From JAUUZT01 sp964654015 (lineage in GTDB: Bacteria; Chloroflexota; Dehalococcoidia; GIF9; AB-539-J10): a DNA stretch of 36,120 nt. Numbering within the stretch: position 1 is the first letter of the stretch; each line of letters begins with the position of its first letter. The stretch covers positions 1 to 36,120 of the forward strand of contig CAZZHQ010000017.1 in NCBI GenBank assembly GCA_964654015.1, given 5' to 3'. The notes under the pieces were generated by a model. It worked only from the letters and a program-made list of their open reading frames with translations. It did no database searches and was not told where the DNA came from. Both the position numbers and the translations under genes were made by a program. Below are positions 23,996-33,641 of this stretch, in pieces.

Positions 23996-25015
23996 CTATA
24001 TGTAATCGACAATTGATTTGCTTAACAATGTCGAAAGGACATTAACGGAGCTAATAACTTTCCCATAATCAATTCGTTTGGGCCCGATCACTCCAATAAT
24101 TCCTTTAGCTTTATTTGCCACACCATATTCGCTAATAATCAAGCTTAAATCCTGCCAGTCTTCATCCTCGTTTTCCTTGCCAATAATTACTTTTGTTCCA
24201 CCTGATACTATTCTATATGAGAGAATGTTTTCCCACCATTTCTTTTCTCCCTCTAACAATTCAAGTAAGCTAAGTATCTTTTCACTGACGGAAAACTCCG
24301 GCTGGCTAAACATAAGATGTAGTCCTTCCAAATATGGTTTATTGCACTCATGCCTATCTTCGTACGTTATCATGTCGATTATATATGAAGTTATTTCCTT
24401 TTCATTAGCGGGTAAATCTATTACCACCTCCGTTATCTCACTACTGGTCATATCTCTATAGATATCGTTAAATTTGTTTGAAATAGTAGTTAACTCATCT
24501 TGCGTAATTCTCTGTTGGAATGACAGGATTTTTTTGCTTATTTTTGCCTCATGCAGTACTAGAACCAACAAGGCTACAAAATCTTCTATTAACACTAAAT
24601 CCAGATGCTTGAACCGACACGTCAGTGCTTTCGGTGCTGTGATTATTGCTACATTATGAACCAGATGGGCAAGAAATACGGCAATACTCTGTACCCATTG
24701 TTCTGTTTCGCTTTCCTTATTCTGAAATAGACGTTGAAGTTGTTGTTGTTCATTCCGGGAAAGTTTACCCTTAGTTTCTAGAGATTCCACATAATAACGA
24801 TAAGCTTTGTCAGTTGGTATAGCACCCGCCGAGAGGTGAGACCTAATAATATATTTCTCTTCCGCCAAGTCCGCAATATCGTTACGCACAGTTGCAGGAC
24901 TTACCTGCAGGTCAGAATTGTATGCAACGGCTTTGGAAGCTACAGGAATTGCTGTAGAAATATATTCATTTACTATTATCTGTAGTATCGTTTCTTTTCT
25001 TTTTGTTAAAACCAT
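23996..25015 (-). CDS. hrcA: Heat-inducible transcription repressor HrcA
   Basis: The 339-aa protein represses class I heat-shock genes by binding CIRCE; it needs GroEL to fold into its active form. The winged-helix N-terminus has VASKAVAYNSDLQVSPATVR, DIADLAEEKYI and SHLSAGAIPTDKAYRYYV. The GAF-like middle and the C-terminal IGVIGPKRIDYGKVISSVN box are typical. The ATG directly follows a CIRCE site, so HrcA controls its own operon (hrcA-grpE-dnaK). Confidence 0.96.
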   Translation of the reverse strand: MVLTKRKETILQIIVNEYISTAIPVASKAVAYNSDLQVSPATVRNDIADLAEEKYIIRSHLSAGAIPTDKAYRYYVESLETKGKLSRNEQQQLQRLFQNKESETEQWVQSIAVFLAHLVHNVAIITAPKALTCRFKHLDLVLIEDFVALLVLVLHEAKISKKILSFQQRITQDELTTISNKFNDIYRDMTSSEITEVVIDLPANEKEITSYIIDMITYEDRHECNKPYLEGLHLMFSQPEFSVSEKILSLLELLEGEKKWWENILSYRIVSGGTKVIIGKENEDEDWQDLSLIISEYGVANKAKGIIGVIGPKRIDYGKVISSVNVLSTLLSKSIVDYI

Positions 25016-25042
25016 TTAGCACTCTCCATGTTCGACTGCTAA
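25016..25042. promoter_or_regulatory. CIRCE operator
   Basis: TTAGCACTC-N9-GACTGCTAA matches the CIRCE consensus (TTAGCACTC-N9-GAGTGCTAA) with one mismatch. The element abuts the hrcA ATG with no spacer, downstream of the transcription start, a usual position for HrcA block of the early transcript. Confidence 0.93.
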
Positions 25043-25050
25043 TCAAGCAT

Positions 25051-25079
25051 AATCTAACATTATAATTATAGTATGTCAA
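25051..25079 (-). promoter_or_regulatory. Promoter of hrcA-grpE-dnaK
   Basis: On the minus strand a perfect TTGACA (25079-25074) is 17 bp from TAGATT (25056-25051). The start site would fall near 25044, so CIRCE occupies about +2 to +28. Confidence 0.8.
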
Positions 25080-25204
25080 AGCACTCATATTCTTCATATC
25101 GAGAAATTGGTAATTAATGAATGGAATTATGAGCCATCAAATTGCTAGCTGTTATAAATAGAACTGGCGAATATATCCTTATTCAATAAATTTAAAACCG
25201 ATGG

Positions 25205-25213
25205 TGTTATAAT
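25205..25213 (+). promoter_or_regulatory. Extended -10 promoter of prs
   Basis: TGTTATAAT is a perfect extended -10 (TGnTATAAT). No -35 is recognisable, as is common for extended -10 promoters. The start would be near 25220, and GGAGG at 25235-25239 precedes the prs ATG by 12 bases. Confidence 0.65.
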
Positions 25214-25251
25214 GAGTACGTAAAACAAATATTTGGAGGATATTAATAGCC

Positions 25252-26190
25252 ATGGATGAACTTAAGGTATTCACAGGTAATGCACATCCAGTTTTGGCAA
25301 AATCTATTTGTGATTACCTGGGCATTCCGTTAGGTAAAGCCGAAGTTTTTCAGTTTACTAATGAAAACATATTTGTTCGTATTCTGGAAAACGTACGACA
25401 GCGAGATGTGTTCGTTGTTCAACCTATTTGCTCTCCAGTAAATCAGAATCTAGTTGAGCTCCTTATCATGATTGATGCTTTCAAGAGAGCTTCAGCGGGA
25501 CGAATAACAGCTGTAATTCCCTACTATGGTTATGGACGTACAGATAAGAAGGACCAACCTCGTGTACCTATTACGGGTCGTCTGGTAGCTGATTTGATTA
25601 CCACAGCCGGGGCAAACAGGGTACTGACTATTGACTTACATGCTCCACAAATTCAAGGTTTCTTTAATATACCAGTTGACGAGTTGACTGCATTACCAAT
25701 ACTTACACAATATTACAAAGATAAATGTCTGGATAAACTGGTGGTAGTAGCCACTGATGTTGGTATTTCTAAAAGAGCCCGTGATGTTGCCTCAAGTCTG
25801 AATGTGCCTCTGGCTATCATTGAAAAGAGACGTCTTGGAAATAGTGGATCAATAGAAACTCTCGATATAATTGGTGATGTTAATGGAATGCAGGTGCTTA
25901 CAATCGATGACGAAATCGACACAGCTGGTTCTTTATCAGGTGCTGTTAATACTCTTTTGGACCATGGTGCTCTTGAAGTCTATGCCTGTTGCACACATCC
26001 CGTATTTGCAGGTCCTGCTATCAAGAGGATTGAGGATTGCGCTGTAAAAGAGGTGGTTGTCACTGACACGATACCCGTTAATGAGAGTAAACGATTAGAT
26101 AAAATTACGGTTCTACCAATTGCTTCGCTGCTGGGAGAAGCTATACACCGTATCCACACAGGACTATCTATTGGGGCCATGTTTGAGTAA
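25252..26190 (+). CDS. prs: Ribose-phosphate pyrophosphokinase (PRPP synthetase)
   Basis: The 312-aa enzyme makes PRPP from ribose 5-phosphate and ATP for nucleotide, His and Trp synthesis. Typical segments are FTGNAHPVLAKSICDYLGI, IPYYGYGRTDKKDQPRVPIT (ATP site), TIDLHAPQIQGFF, ATDVGISKRAR, the EKRRL catalytic loop and the PRPP loop LTIDDEIDTAGSL. Length is standard for class I enzymes. secA follows after 46 bp on the same strand and may be co-transcribed. Confidence 0.97.
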   Translation: MDELKVFTGNAHPVLAKSICDYLGIPLGKAEVFQFTNENIFVRILENVRQRDVFVVQPICSPVNQNLVELLIMIDAFKRASAGRITAVIPYYGYGRTDKKDQPRVPITGRLVADLITTAGANRVLTIDLHAPQIQGFFNIPVDELTALPILTQYYKDKCLDKLVVVATDVGISKRARDVASSLNVPLAIIEKRRLGNSGSIETLDIIGDVNGMQVLTIDDEIDTAGSLSGAVNTLLDHGALEVYACCTHPVFAGPAIKRIEDCAVKEVVVTDTIPVNESKRLDKITVLPIASLLGEAIHRIHTGLSIGAMFE

Positions 26191-26236
26191 ATAGTTTTTG
26201 TTAATAATAATATTTTTATTCCGGAGCCTATAAATA

Positions 26237-28855
26237 ATGCCTAAATGGTTTTCTAGCCTGTTTGATTCAAATGAGAAACAACTGAAGCAACTTCAACCGC
26301 TGGTAATCAAGATAAATTCCTTAGAGCCGGAGTTCTCCAAGCTTAGCGATACTGACCTCAGTAACAAGACAGTATTATTTAGACAGCGATATATTGCAGG
26401 TGAAAGTCTGGATGATTTACTCCCTGAAGCTTATGCCGCGGTAAGAGAATCTGCAAACCGTACTATTAAACAAAGGCATTTTGATGTTCAACTTATTGGC
26501 GGTATCGTACTTCACCAGGCGAAAATAGCAGAAATGAAGACTGGTGAAGGGAAGACTCTGGTAGCAACACTACCACTTTACCTCAACTCCCTTTCTGGTA
26601 AAGGGTGCCATTTGGTCACTGTCAATGACTATTTGGCCAAACGGGATTGCTATTGGATGGGCCCTATCTATAATATGTTGGGAGTGAGTGTAGCCTGTAT
26701 CAATGCACGGCAAGATACGGGTCATTCTTTTCCTTCTTATATTTATGATACTGATTACAATTCGGACGATCCAAAATGGAAACACCTCCGTCCTATTTTG
26801 TCTCCTCCTAATCAACCACATATAGCTCGTCGTGAGGCTTACAAAGCTGATATTACTTATGGTACCAATAATGAGTTCGCTTTTGACTACCTTAGGGATA
26901 ACATGGTTTTAGATTTATCTCAGTGTGTCCATCGTTCTTTTAGTTATGCCATTGTAGACGAAGTAGATAATATTCTCATAGATGAAGCTCGTACTCCACT
27001 CATCATTAGTGGAGCTGCTGATGAAGCCACTCAAAAATACTACACATTTGCCCGTTTGTCTTCTCGCCTTAAAGCCAACGAAGATTACACTATCGATGAG
27101 AAAACACGTACAGCGATACTAACTGAGCTCGGTAACTCTAGAGTTGAAGACATGCTAAGAAAAGCTGGCTTGCTCAAATCCCCAAATCTATATGATCCCT
27201 CAAATCATTTACTTACCCAATATATTGAAAGCGCTATTAAAGCACGTACACTTTTCAGGAAAGATCGTGATTATGTAGTCAAAGATGGACAAGTTATCAT
27301 TGTTGACGAATTTACCGGCCGTTTGATGTTTGGCCGCAGATATTCAGAGGGACTGCATCAAGCTATTGAGGCCAAAGAAGGGATGAAGATACAGCGAGAG
27401 AGCGTTACCATGGCGACCATCACTTTCCAAAACTACTTTCGCCTGTATCAAAAACTTGCTGGTATGACTGGTACTGCTACAACAGAGGCCGAGGAATTCC
27501 ATGAAATTTACAAACTAGAGGTTGTAGTGGTACCAACGAATAAACCTATGGCTCGTATTGAGTATACAGACCCAATTTATAAAGATGAGCAATCAAAATT
27601 TGGAGCTGTGGCCGTAGAGGTCAAGCAGCTACATAAACAAAAAATACCTGTTCTGATTGGCACTACGTCAATTGAGAAATCTGAAAAAATGAGCAGCGTC
27701 TTCAACCAAAAAGGCATACCACATCAGGTATTAAATGCAAAAAACCATGAGAAAGAGGCCGAAATAATAGCGCAGGCCGGTAGGTTAGGGGCTGTTACCA
27801 TAGCCACAAATATGGCTGGTCGTGGAGTAGATATAATTCTTGGAGGCAGCTTTGAAGGACGTGAGCAAGCATCGTGGCTAGAAGAACATAACAATGTAAT
27901 TCAACTTGGTGGGCTCCATATTATTGGTACAGAGCATCATGATGCCAGACGCATAGATAACCAACTTCGTGGTCGCTCGGGCAGGCAAGGCGATCCCGGT
28001 TGCTCACGTTTCTATTCTTCCCTGGAGGATGAAATTGTTCGGCGCTTTGGGGGTGACCGTATTGCTGGGTTAATGGAACGTTTTGGTATAAAGGAGGATA
28101 CACCAATAGAACATCCTCTGGTAAGCAAAGCTATTAAAAATGCTCAAGTTCAAACAGAAGGTTATCACTTCGATATTAGAAAACACCTGGTAGAGTATGA
28201 TGATGTAATAAATAAACATCGCGAAGTAATCTATGCAGAGAGAAGAAAAATATTGAGTGGTGCTGACTTAAAAGCAAACGTGACATCCATGATTAATGAT
28301 GAAATACAGTCGGTAGTGGATGCTAATTACAACCAGAATGTGGATGATTTAAATATAGACGGTTTGTTGGAAGGCATTGAAACTATTTTCCCGATGCCAA
28401 AATCAGTTGTCCCCAACGACTCAGCAGGAAACCAAACAAATGTTGCCGAGATTAATAAAAGTATCGACAGTTACGCAACTGATTTATATAATCAACGTGA
28501 ACAAGAACTTGGCCCTGCTAATATGCGTATAGCAGAACGATTAGTTATACTTCGTGTAATCGATAGATTGTGGATAGAACATCTTACTGCGATGGACCAC
28601 ATGCGACTTGGAATAGGGTTGCGAGCAGTAGCACAGCAAAAACCACTGGATGTATACAAAAGAGAGGGTCATGTTTATTTTGACGCACTTCTGGCTGGGA
28701 TTCGACATGATGTCGCATGTAGTATTTATCGTGTTGGTATAAGGAAAGAAACTCCACAAAAACAAAAAACTGTGTTTGCAGGAAAAAAAGTTGGTCGTAA
28801 TGACCCTTGTCCCTGCGGTTCTGGCAAAAAATACAAACATTGTTGCGGAAAATAA
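26237..28855 (+). CDS. secA: Protein translocase ATPase SecA
   Basis: The 872-aa motor drives preproteins through SecYEG. Walker A is KTGEGKT (101-107) and the DEAD box is DEVD (241-244) in IVDEVDNILIDEARTPLII. The helicase-type segment IATNMAGRGVDIILGG and the C-terminal zinc site CPCGSGKKYKHCC, which binds SecB or the ribosome, are intact. Compared with E. coli SecA an extra ~30-residue piece lies at about 160-198, just before the REAYKADITYGTNNEFAFDY segment. It contains DTDYNSDDPKWKHLRPI and is probably a lineage insertion. Confidence 0.97.
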   Translation: MPKWFSSLFDSNEKQLKQLQPLVIKINSLEPEFSKLSDTDLSNKTVLFRQRYIAGESLDDLLPEAYAAVRESANRTIKQRHFDVQLIGGIVLHQAKIAEMKTGEGKTLVATLPLYLNSLSGKGCHLVTVNDYLAKRDCYWMGPIYNMLGVSVACINARQDTGHSFPSYIYDTDYNSDDPKWKHLRPILSPPNQPHIARREAYKADITYGTNNEFAFDYLRDNMVLDLSQCVHRSFSYAIVDEVDNILIDEARTPLIISGAADEATQKYYTFARLSSRLKANEDYTIDEKTRTAILTELGNSRVEDMLRKAGLLKSPNLYDPSNHLLTQYIESAIKARTLFRKDRDYVVKDGQVIIVDEFTGRLMFGRRYSEGLHQAIEAKEGMKIQRESVTMATITFQNYFRLYQKLAGMTGTATTEAEEFHEIYKLEVVVVPTNKPMARIEYTDPIYKDEQSKFGAVAVEVKQLHKQKIPVLIGTTSIEKSEKMSSVFNQKGIPHQVLNAKNHEKEAEIIAQAGRLGAVTIATNMAGRGVDIILGGSFEGREQASWLEEHNNVIQLGGLHIIGTEHHDARRIDNQLRGRSGRQGDPGCSRFYSSLEDEIVRRFGGDRIAGLMERFGIKEDTPIEHPLVSKAIKNAQVQTEGYHFDIRKHLVEYDDVINKHREVIYAERRKILSGADLKANVTSMINDEIQSVVDANYNQNVDDLNIDGLLEGIETIFPMPKSVVPNDSAGNQTNVAEINKSIDSYATDLYNQREQELGPANMRIAERLVILRVIDRLWIEHLTAMDHMRLGIGLRAVAQQKPLDVYKREGHVYFDALLAGIRHDVACSIYRVGIRKETPQKQKTVFAGKKVGRNDPCPCGSGKKYKHCCGK

Positions 28856-29014
28856 GGGCTCTGTTACTGGAAATATACTATAAATAGATTCGTGACAGGG
28901 TAGTTTTACAGGCTAATTAGCGCACATCGAATTACAACTTGAGAATATACTTCAAAACGTCCTTTACGATAACCATAATGAACTTACGCATCATTGCTCG
29001 TTTTGATATTAGAT

Positions 29015-29043
29015 TTGAGCCCTTAATATCTGAAGGATATAAT
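29015..29043 (+). promoter_or_regulatory. Promoter of the 231-aa hypothetical gene
   Basis: TTGAGC (29015-29020) and TATAAT (29038-29043) are 17 bp apart. Transcription would start near 29050, about 20 bases before the ATG, so the gene is expressed apart from secA. Confidence 0.6.
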
Positions 29044-29070
29044 AACGCAACCATTATACGGTATTGAAAA

Positions 29071-29766
29071 ATGACAAATAAGATTGCAGATGATTCAAGA
29101 GATATTCAGGCAATTGCGCACCTTAAAAAGTCGATAGCCGAAAATGAACCATGGTACTTTGCTTTACTTGAAGCTATAAATATTTGGACAAGTACTCAGG
29201 AAAATTACAAGGGACGTCATTATCAATATCTGATTGATAAAGAAGCCTTCGATTGGTTGCTTCTAGCTGAGCGTTTACTTGAAGAAGTTAAGGAACTTGT
29301 TCCCGAGCAGGAAATTGTTGACCTGCTATTCTTTGATAGACCTCCCATAGAATTAACCAGAGAAAAATTCAAGGAACTGATTGGCAGTGCTAAATACCAG
29401 GCATACCTTAACTATCTATATGGTATTTTAATGGAAGAGATGCTTATTTTAACCGTGATGGAAGAGATACGTAAAAGAAAAAGGAGTTCAGGTTTATCAA
29501 AAGACGGTGACACTCTAGATGAAGCCTTTCTCCAGATTTACGGTGGTAGTCAAATTGAATTGCTAACTCGTTACAAAAAGGAGAAAAAACGACCTTTATT
29601 GAAAACGATTAACCTGGCAGAGATTCAAGAATTTACTTACTGGCTTTTCAGAGAGCGGATAAAAAGAAGCGATAAGTCCTGCGTCGCCAGCGATACCAAG
29701 AAGGCCCTATTACAGTTGCATCGTTATACGCGATTAAAAGGAAAAAGAACTATTCAACCAAGTTGA
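29071..29766 (+). CDS. Hypothetical helical protein
   Basis: The 231-aa protein is predicted to be mostly alpha-helical and soluble. Notable stretches are ENEPWYFALLEAINIWTS, RHYQYLIDKEAFDWLLLAER and a basic C-terminal third with many Lys and Arg (RYKKEKKRPLL, then TYWLFRERIKRSDKS). No Cys cluster, nucleotide loop or membrane segment is seen, and I do not recognise a family. Composition and an own promoter support a real gene. The basic end could bind nucleic acid; this is a guess. Its last 13 bp overlap the 3' end of valS on the other strand. Confidence 0.75.
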   Translation: MTNKIADDSRDIQAIAHLKKSIAENEPWYFALLEAINIWTSTQENYKGRHYQYLIDKEAFDWLLLAERLLEEVKELVPEQEIVDLLFFDRPPIELTREKFKELIGSAKYQAYLNYLYGILMEEMLILTVMEEIRKRKRSSGLSKDGDTLDEAFLQIYGGSQIELLTRYKKEKKRPLLKTINLAEIQEFTYWLFRERIKRSDKSCVASDTKKALLQLHRYTRLKGKRTIQPS

Positions 29767-32429
29767 GATTTTTCGGTCAATAGTCTTTCCAATTTATTGT
29801 TAAGATTCAGAAGCTTCGCCCTTTCCTTGTCTACAATTTGCGATGGAGCTTTGCTTAAAAACACTTTATCAGCCAATCTTCGTTTTAGTTGATCAATCAG
29901 TGCCTGGATTGTTGTAATTTCTTTTATTAAACGCTCTTTTTCTGCGACTATGTCCACCATGTTGTCCCATGGTAATACAATCTCTGCTTCTTTTAATACA
30001 AGCACCGATGATTTAGCATTATCTGTTTTCCTCTCAGTCCTGCTAAGGATGGCCAATGGTTTAACGCGAGCAAGTGGGGCTATCACTCTACTTAAAGCAA
30101 TAAAGTTGTCTTTATGATCTCCTGCATATAGTCGCGCTTCAATAAACTTACTTGGTGTTACTTTGTACTCAGCTCTGACATTACGTATAGACTGAATAAC
30201 CTCGATAGCCGCCTCTACAGCTTGTTCAGCTTCTTCATCGATTAAACTATTATTAGCAATTGGATAAGGAGCTATCATTATAGAAGCTGGAAGCTTATTT
30301 CCATCGGGTAAATAATATTTTAATTTTTGCCACAATTCCTCAGTTATGAATGGCATAAACGGATGTAAGAGACGTAATAGTTTTTCCAGTATTATAGCCG
30401 AATTAGTGAGAGCAGCTATTTCAATGTGCCCCAAACGTAATCTTGTCTTGACAAATTCGATATACCAGTCACAATATTCTGACCAAATAAAATCATGTAG
30501 TTGCTGTTCTGCCTCACCTATTTTAAAATCTACCATTAGTTCGCTAATGTTATTAATAAGTCGATTAAGCCGACTATTTATCCATCGATCTTCAAAAGCC
30601 ATGGATAAAGTACTCTCTTCCATATCAGACTGTTCGTACCCATCGGGTATTACTTTTTCTAGATTTTGCAGTATAAACCTGCTGGCATTCCATAGCTTAT
30701 TAACAAAATTACGACTGGATTCCAGTTTGTCCTTACCTAAACTAATATCGTTTCCAGAAGTGGTTCCAGAAGTAAGAGCAAATCTAAGGGCATCGACACC
30801 AATAACGTTTATGGCATCAACCGGGTTAATAACATTACCTCGCATCTTACTCATTTTTTCACCATGCTCGTCACGAATTAACCCATTTAGATAAACAGTG
30901 TGAAAAGGAATTACGCCAGTATTTTCAAGGCTCATCATAATCATTCTGGCAACCCAAAAGAATAATATGTCATAACCAGTTTCCATTACTGATGTTGGGT
31001 AAAAGTAGCGAAGGTCTTCAGTATCATCTGGCCAGCCAAGTGTGGAATGTGGCCAGAGTGCGGAACTGAACCAAGTATCCAAAACATCCGGATCCTGTAC
31101 AAGTTCGTCCGTACCACAATGCTGGCAATTTGATGGTTCACTCTCCGATACAGTTGGTTCCCCACACTTTGAGCAATACCATACTGGAATACGATGACCC
31201 CACCATAGCTGTCGACTGATACACCAGTCCTTAATATTCTCCATCCAATCAAAGTACACTTTAGTAAAATGCTTTGGAGTGATTTTGACCTCTCCATTTT
31301 TTACCACTTTGATGGCTGATTCAGCCAGGGGTTTTGTTCGTACGAACCATTGCATGCTGACACGCGGTTCTATCATTGTGCCACAACGTCCGCAGTAACC
31401 TACTGAGTGCATATAAGGCTCGATTTTTTCGATTTGTTGATTGTTTTTAAGGTCAGTAACTATTTTATCCCTGCAAAATAGACGGTCTAGGCCCGCGTAA
31501 TTTATAGCACTTTGATTTATCGTAGCGTCATCATTCATTATGTTTATAATAGGCAAACCGTGGCGTTTACCTATCTCAAAATCAACGGGGTCGTGAGCAG
31601 GTGTAATTTTTAAAGCCCCCGAGCCAAAAGAAGGGTCCACTGCCTCATCAGCTACTACAGGTATCCTTCTATTTACAATAGGCAGGATAACATCTTTTCC
31701 TATTATATCTTTATACCGTTTATCTTCAGGATTCACTGCAATAGCAGTATCACCAAGAAGGGTTTCTGGTCTGGTAGTCGCAATAGTGATAAAACCATTA
31801 CCCTCAGCCAGATGATACTGGATATAAAAAAGTTGCCCTGTAGTGTTTTTATGCTCAACTTCAAGATCTGAAAGAGCGGTCTGGCAACGCGGGCACCAAT
31901 TTATTATCCGCTCCCCTCTGTAGATTAATCCTTTTTTATAGAGGTTAACAAAACTACTTCTAACTGCCTTGCATGGCCCTTCATCAAGGGTAAAACATTC
32001 ACGTGACCAATCACAAGATGCACCCAGTATTTTGCTCTGGCGACTAATATTCTCACGAATATTGTTCGTCCATTTCCAGGCTATTTCTTGAAATTGTTCC
32101 CGACTTAACTCATTTTTATTGATGCCTTGTTCAGCTAATTGTTTTTCTATAATGATTTGTGTAGCAATTCCTGCGTGGTCCGTACCAGGAAGCCACAGAG
32201 TAGGTTCACCTTTCATCCTATGCCATCTTACAAATATGTCCTCTATCGTAATTGCCAGTGCATGGCCCATGTGTATCTCGCCTGTCACGTTAAGAGGAGG
32301 CATAATGACAACAAACGGTTTCTTCTCTGGCTCAATCTTCGGAGTAAAATATCCCTGTTTTTCCCAGAATTTATACCATCTATCTTCAATTAAACCAGGT
32401 TTATAAGCTTTGGCTATATTATCTTGCAT
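29754..32429 (-). CDS. valS: Valyl-tRNA synthetase
   Basis: The 891-aa class I synthetase charges tRNA-Val. The HIGH box is HMGHA in PPLNVTGEIHMGHAL (about 45-58) and the KMSKS loop is GEKMSKMRGN. The editing domain (TTRPETLLGDTAIAVNP) that removes mischarged Thr is complete. Zinc-type Cys pairs are seen in INWCPRCQTAL, YCGRCGT, YCSKCGEPT and CQHCGT. The C-terminal coiled coil of ValRS is intact. It is 24 bp downstream of coaBC on the same strand. Confidence 0.97.
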   Translation of the reverse strand: MQDNIAKAYKPGLIEDRWYKFWEKQGYFTPKIEPEKKPFVVIMPPLNVTGEIHMGHALAITIEDIFVRWHRMKGEPTLWLPGTDHAGIATQIIIEKQLAEQGINKNELSREQFQEIAWKWTNNIRENISRQSKILGASCDWSRECFTLDEGPCKAVRSSFVNLYKKGLIYRGERIINWCPRCQTALSDLEVEHKNTTGQLFYIQYHLAEGNGFITIATTRPETLLGDTAIAVNPEDKRYKDIIGKDVILPIVNRRIPVVADEAVDPSFGSGALKITPAHDPVDFEIGKRHGLPIINIMNDDATINQSAINYAGLDRLFCRDKIVTDLKNNQQIEKIEPYMHSVGYCGRCGTMIEPRVSMQWFVRTKPLAESAIKVVKNGEVKITPKHFTKVYFDWMENIKDWCISRQLWWGHRIPVWYCSKCGEPTVSESEPSNCQHCGTDELVQDPDVLDTWFSSALWPHSTLGWPDDTEDLRYFYPTSVMETGYDILFFWVARMIMMSLENTGVIPFHTVYLNGLIRDEHGEKMSKMRGNVINPVDAINVIGVDALRFALTSGTTSGNDISLGKDKLESSRNFVNKLWNASRFILQNLEKVIPDGYEQSDMEESTLSMAFEDRWINSRLNRLINNISELMVDFKIGEAEQQLHDFIWSEYCDWYIEFVKTRLRLGHIEIAALTNSAIILEKLLRLLHPFMPFITEELWQKLKYYLPDGNKLPASIMIAPYPIANNSLIDEEAEQAVEAAIEVIQSIRNVRAEYKVTPSKFIEARLYAGDHKDNFIALSRVIAPLARVKPLAILSRTERKTDNAKSSVLVLKEAEIVLPWDNMVDIVAEKERLIKEITTIQALIDQLKRRLADKVFLSKAPSQIVDKERAKLLNLNNKLERLLTEKSQLG

Positions 32430-32453
32430 ATTTCATGACATCTATTCTCAGAA

Positions 32454-33641
32454 CTATTTATTAAAAGCTATTACTACCCTGTCCAAAATCTTGTCTGCTA
32501 CTTTTCTCTTTGACATTAGAGGCAATGTATCTATTTTCCCATCTGCATCGATTATAATTACACGGTTATTATCCGAGCCAAAACCGCTATCTTCGGAAGT
32601 TATATCATTGGCTATAATAATATCAAGCTTCTTTTGCTCCATTTTCTTTTTTGCGTTCTCTATCAAGTTACTACTTTCAGCAGCAAATCCGACTTTTATA
32701 AAATCACCGTTTACACTAGACAATATATCTATCGTACGGCATAGATATAGATTTAAATCATTGCTGTCCTTCTTTAATTTTTCATCAGCCATGGTTTCTG
32801 GTCGGTAGTCGCTGACTGCGGCAGCCATTATTAGAACATCTGCCCAAGAAACAGATTGTTTTACAGCCTGATACATCTCTTCAGCAGTAGTGATGTTCTC
32901 TGATTCAACACCTGCCACATTATTCAGCGCTGTTGGTGCCGTAATTAGTTTCACTTTCGCACCTCTATCCCTGGCCGCCTCGGCTAAAACATATCCCATT
33001 TTTCCTGAGGAATGATTTGTTATATATCGGACCGGATCGATAGATTCCTGTGTTGCGCCCGCAGTAACTAAAACGTTCTTACCTTTTAAATCTTTTTCTG
33101 TGGCTAATACCTGATTAATAGCATCAATTATTTCAGCACTAGTGGAAAACCTACCTTTACCCTTAGCACCTGATGCCAGCCTCCCTGAGCTTGGTCCTAC
33201 AATAATAAAATCACGTTTAATGAGTCTACAAAGATTTTCCTGCGTAATAGAATTCTCATACATATTAACATTCATCGCAGGAGCCAGGATTATAGAAGAT
33301 TTGCATGCCAAAACCGTGGAGCAAACAATGTCATCAGCAATACCATTAGCCAGCTTCGCTATTATGTTAGCTGTAGCAGGAGCAATAACGATAACATCAG
33401 CGGTTTCAGCGAGGCTAACGTGAGTAACCCCTTGTTCTATTGTAGCATCGAACATATCACTAAATACAGGTCTGCCAGTAATAGCTCTGAATGTAAGAGG
33501 AGTGACGAATTGCCTTGCGTCCTTAGTGATTAGCACATCTACTTTTGCTTTTAATTGAGTTAATTGACTTGCAATATCAATTGCTTTATAAGCAGCTATA
33601 CTACCTGTCACACCAAGTACAATATATTTACCTTCCAGCAT
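32454..33641 (-). CDS. coaBC: CoaBC: phosphopantothenoylcysteine synthetase/decarboxylase
   Basis: The 395-aa bifunctional enzyme carries out two middle steps of coenzyme A synthesis. The N-terminal CoaC half is an FMN decarboxylase with H74 (VTHVSL) and PAMNVNMY (121-128). The C-terminal CoaB half joins cysteine using CTP (NVLVTAGATQESIDPVRYI, NHSSGKMGYVLAEAA). In E. coli the substrate clamp has a catalytic Cys (ACG); here the clamp reads GRLASGAKGKGRF with S157 in that position. It overlaps coaX by 14 bp and precedes valS. Confidence 0.95.
   Translation of the reverse strand: MLEGKYIVLGVTGSIAAYKAIDIASQLTQLKAKVDVLITKDARQFVTPLTFRAITGRPVFSDMFDATIEQGVTHVSLAETADVIVIAPATANIIAKLANGIADDIVCSTVLACKSSIILAPAMNVNMYENSITQENLCRLIKRDFIIVGPSSGRLASGAKGKGRFSTSAEIIDAINQVLATEKDLKGKNVLVTAGATQESIDPVRYITNHSSGKMGYVLAEAARDRGAKVKLITAPTALNNVAGVESENITTAEEMYQAVKQSVSWADVLIMAAAVSDYRPETMADEKLKKDSNDLNLYLCRTIDILSSVNGDFIKVGFAAESSNLIENAKKKMEQKKLDIIIANDITSEDSGFGSDNNRVIIIDADGKIDTLPLMSKRKVADKILDRVVIAFNK

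Noticed and set aside
28856..29014. Possible small RNA or tRNA after secA
   Set aside because: No cloverleaf, TTCRANY arm or strong hairpin was found; only a weak CTGTTAC/GTGACAG pairing with a 24-base loop.
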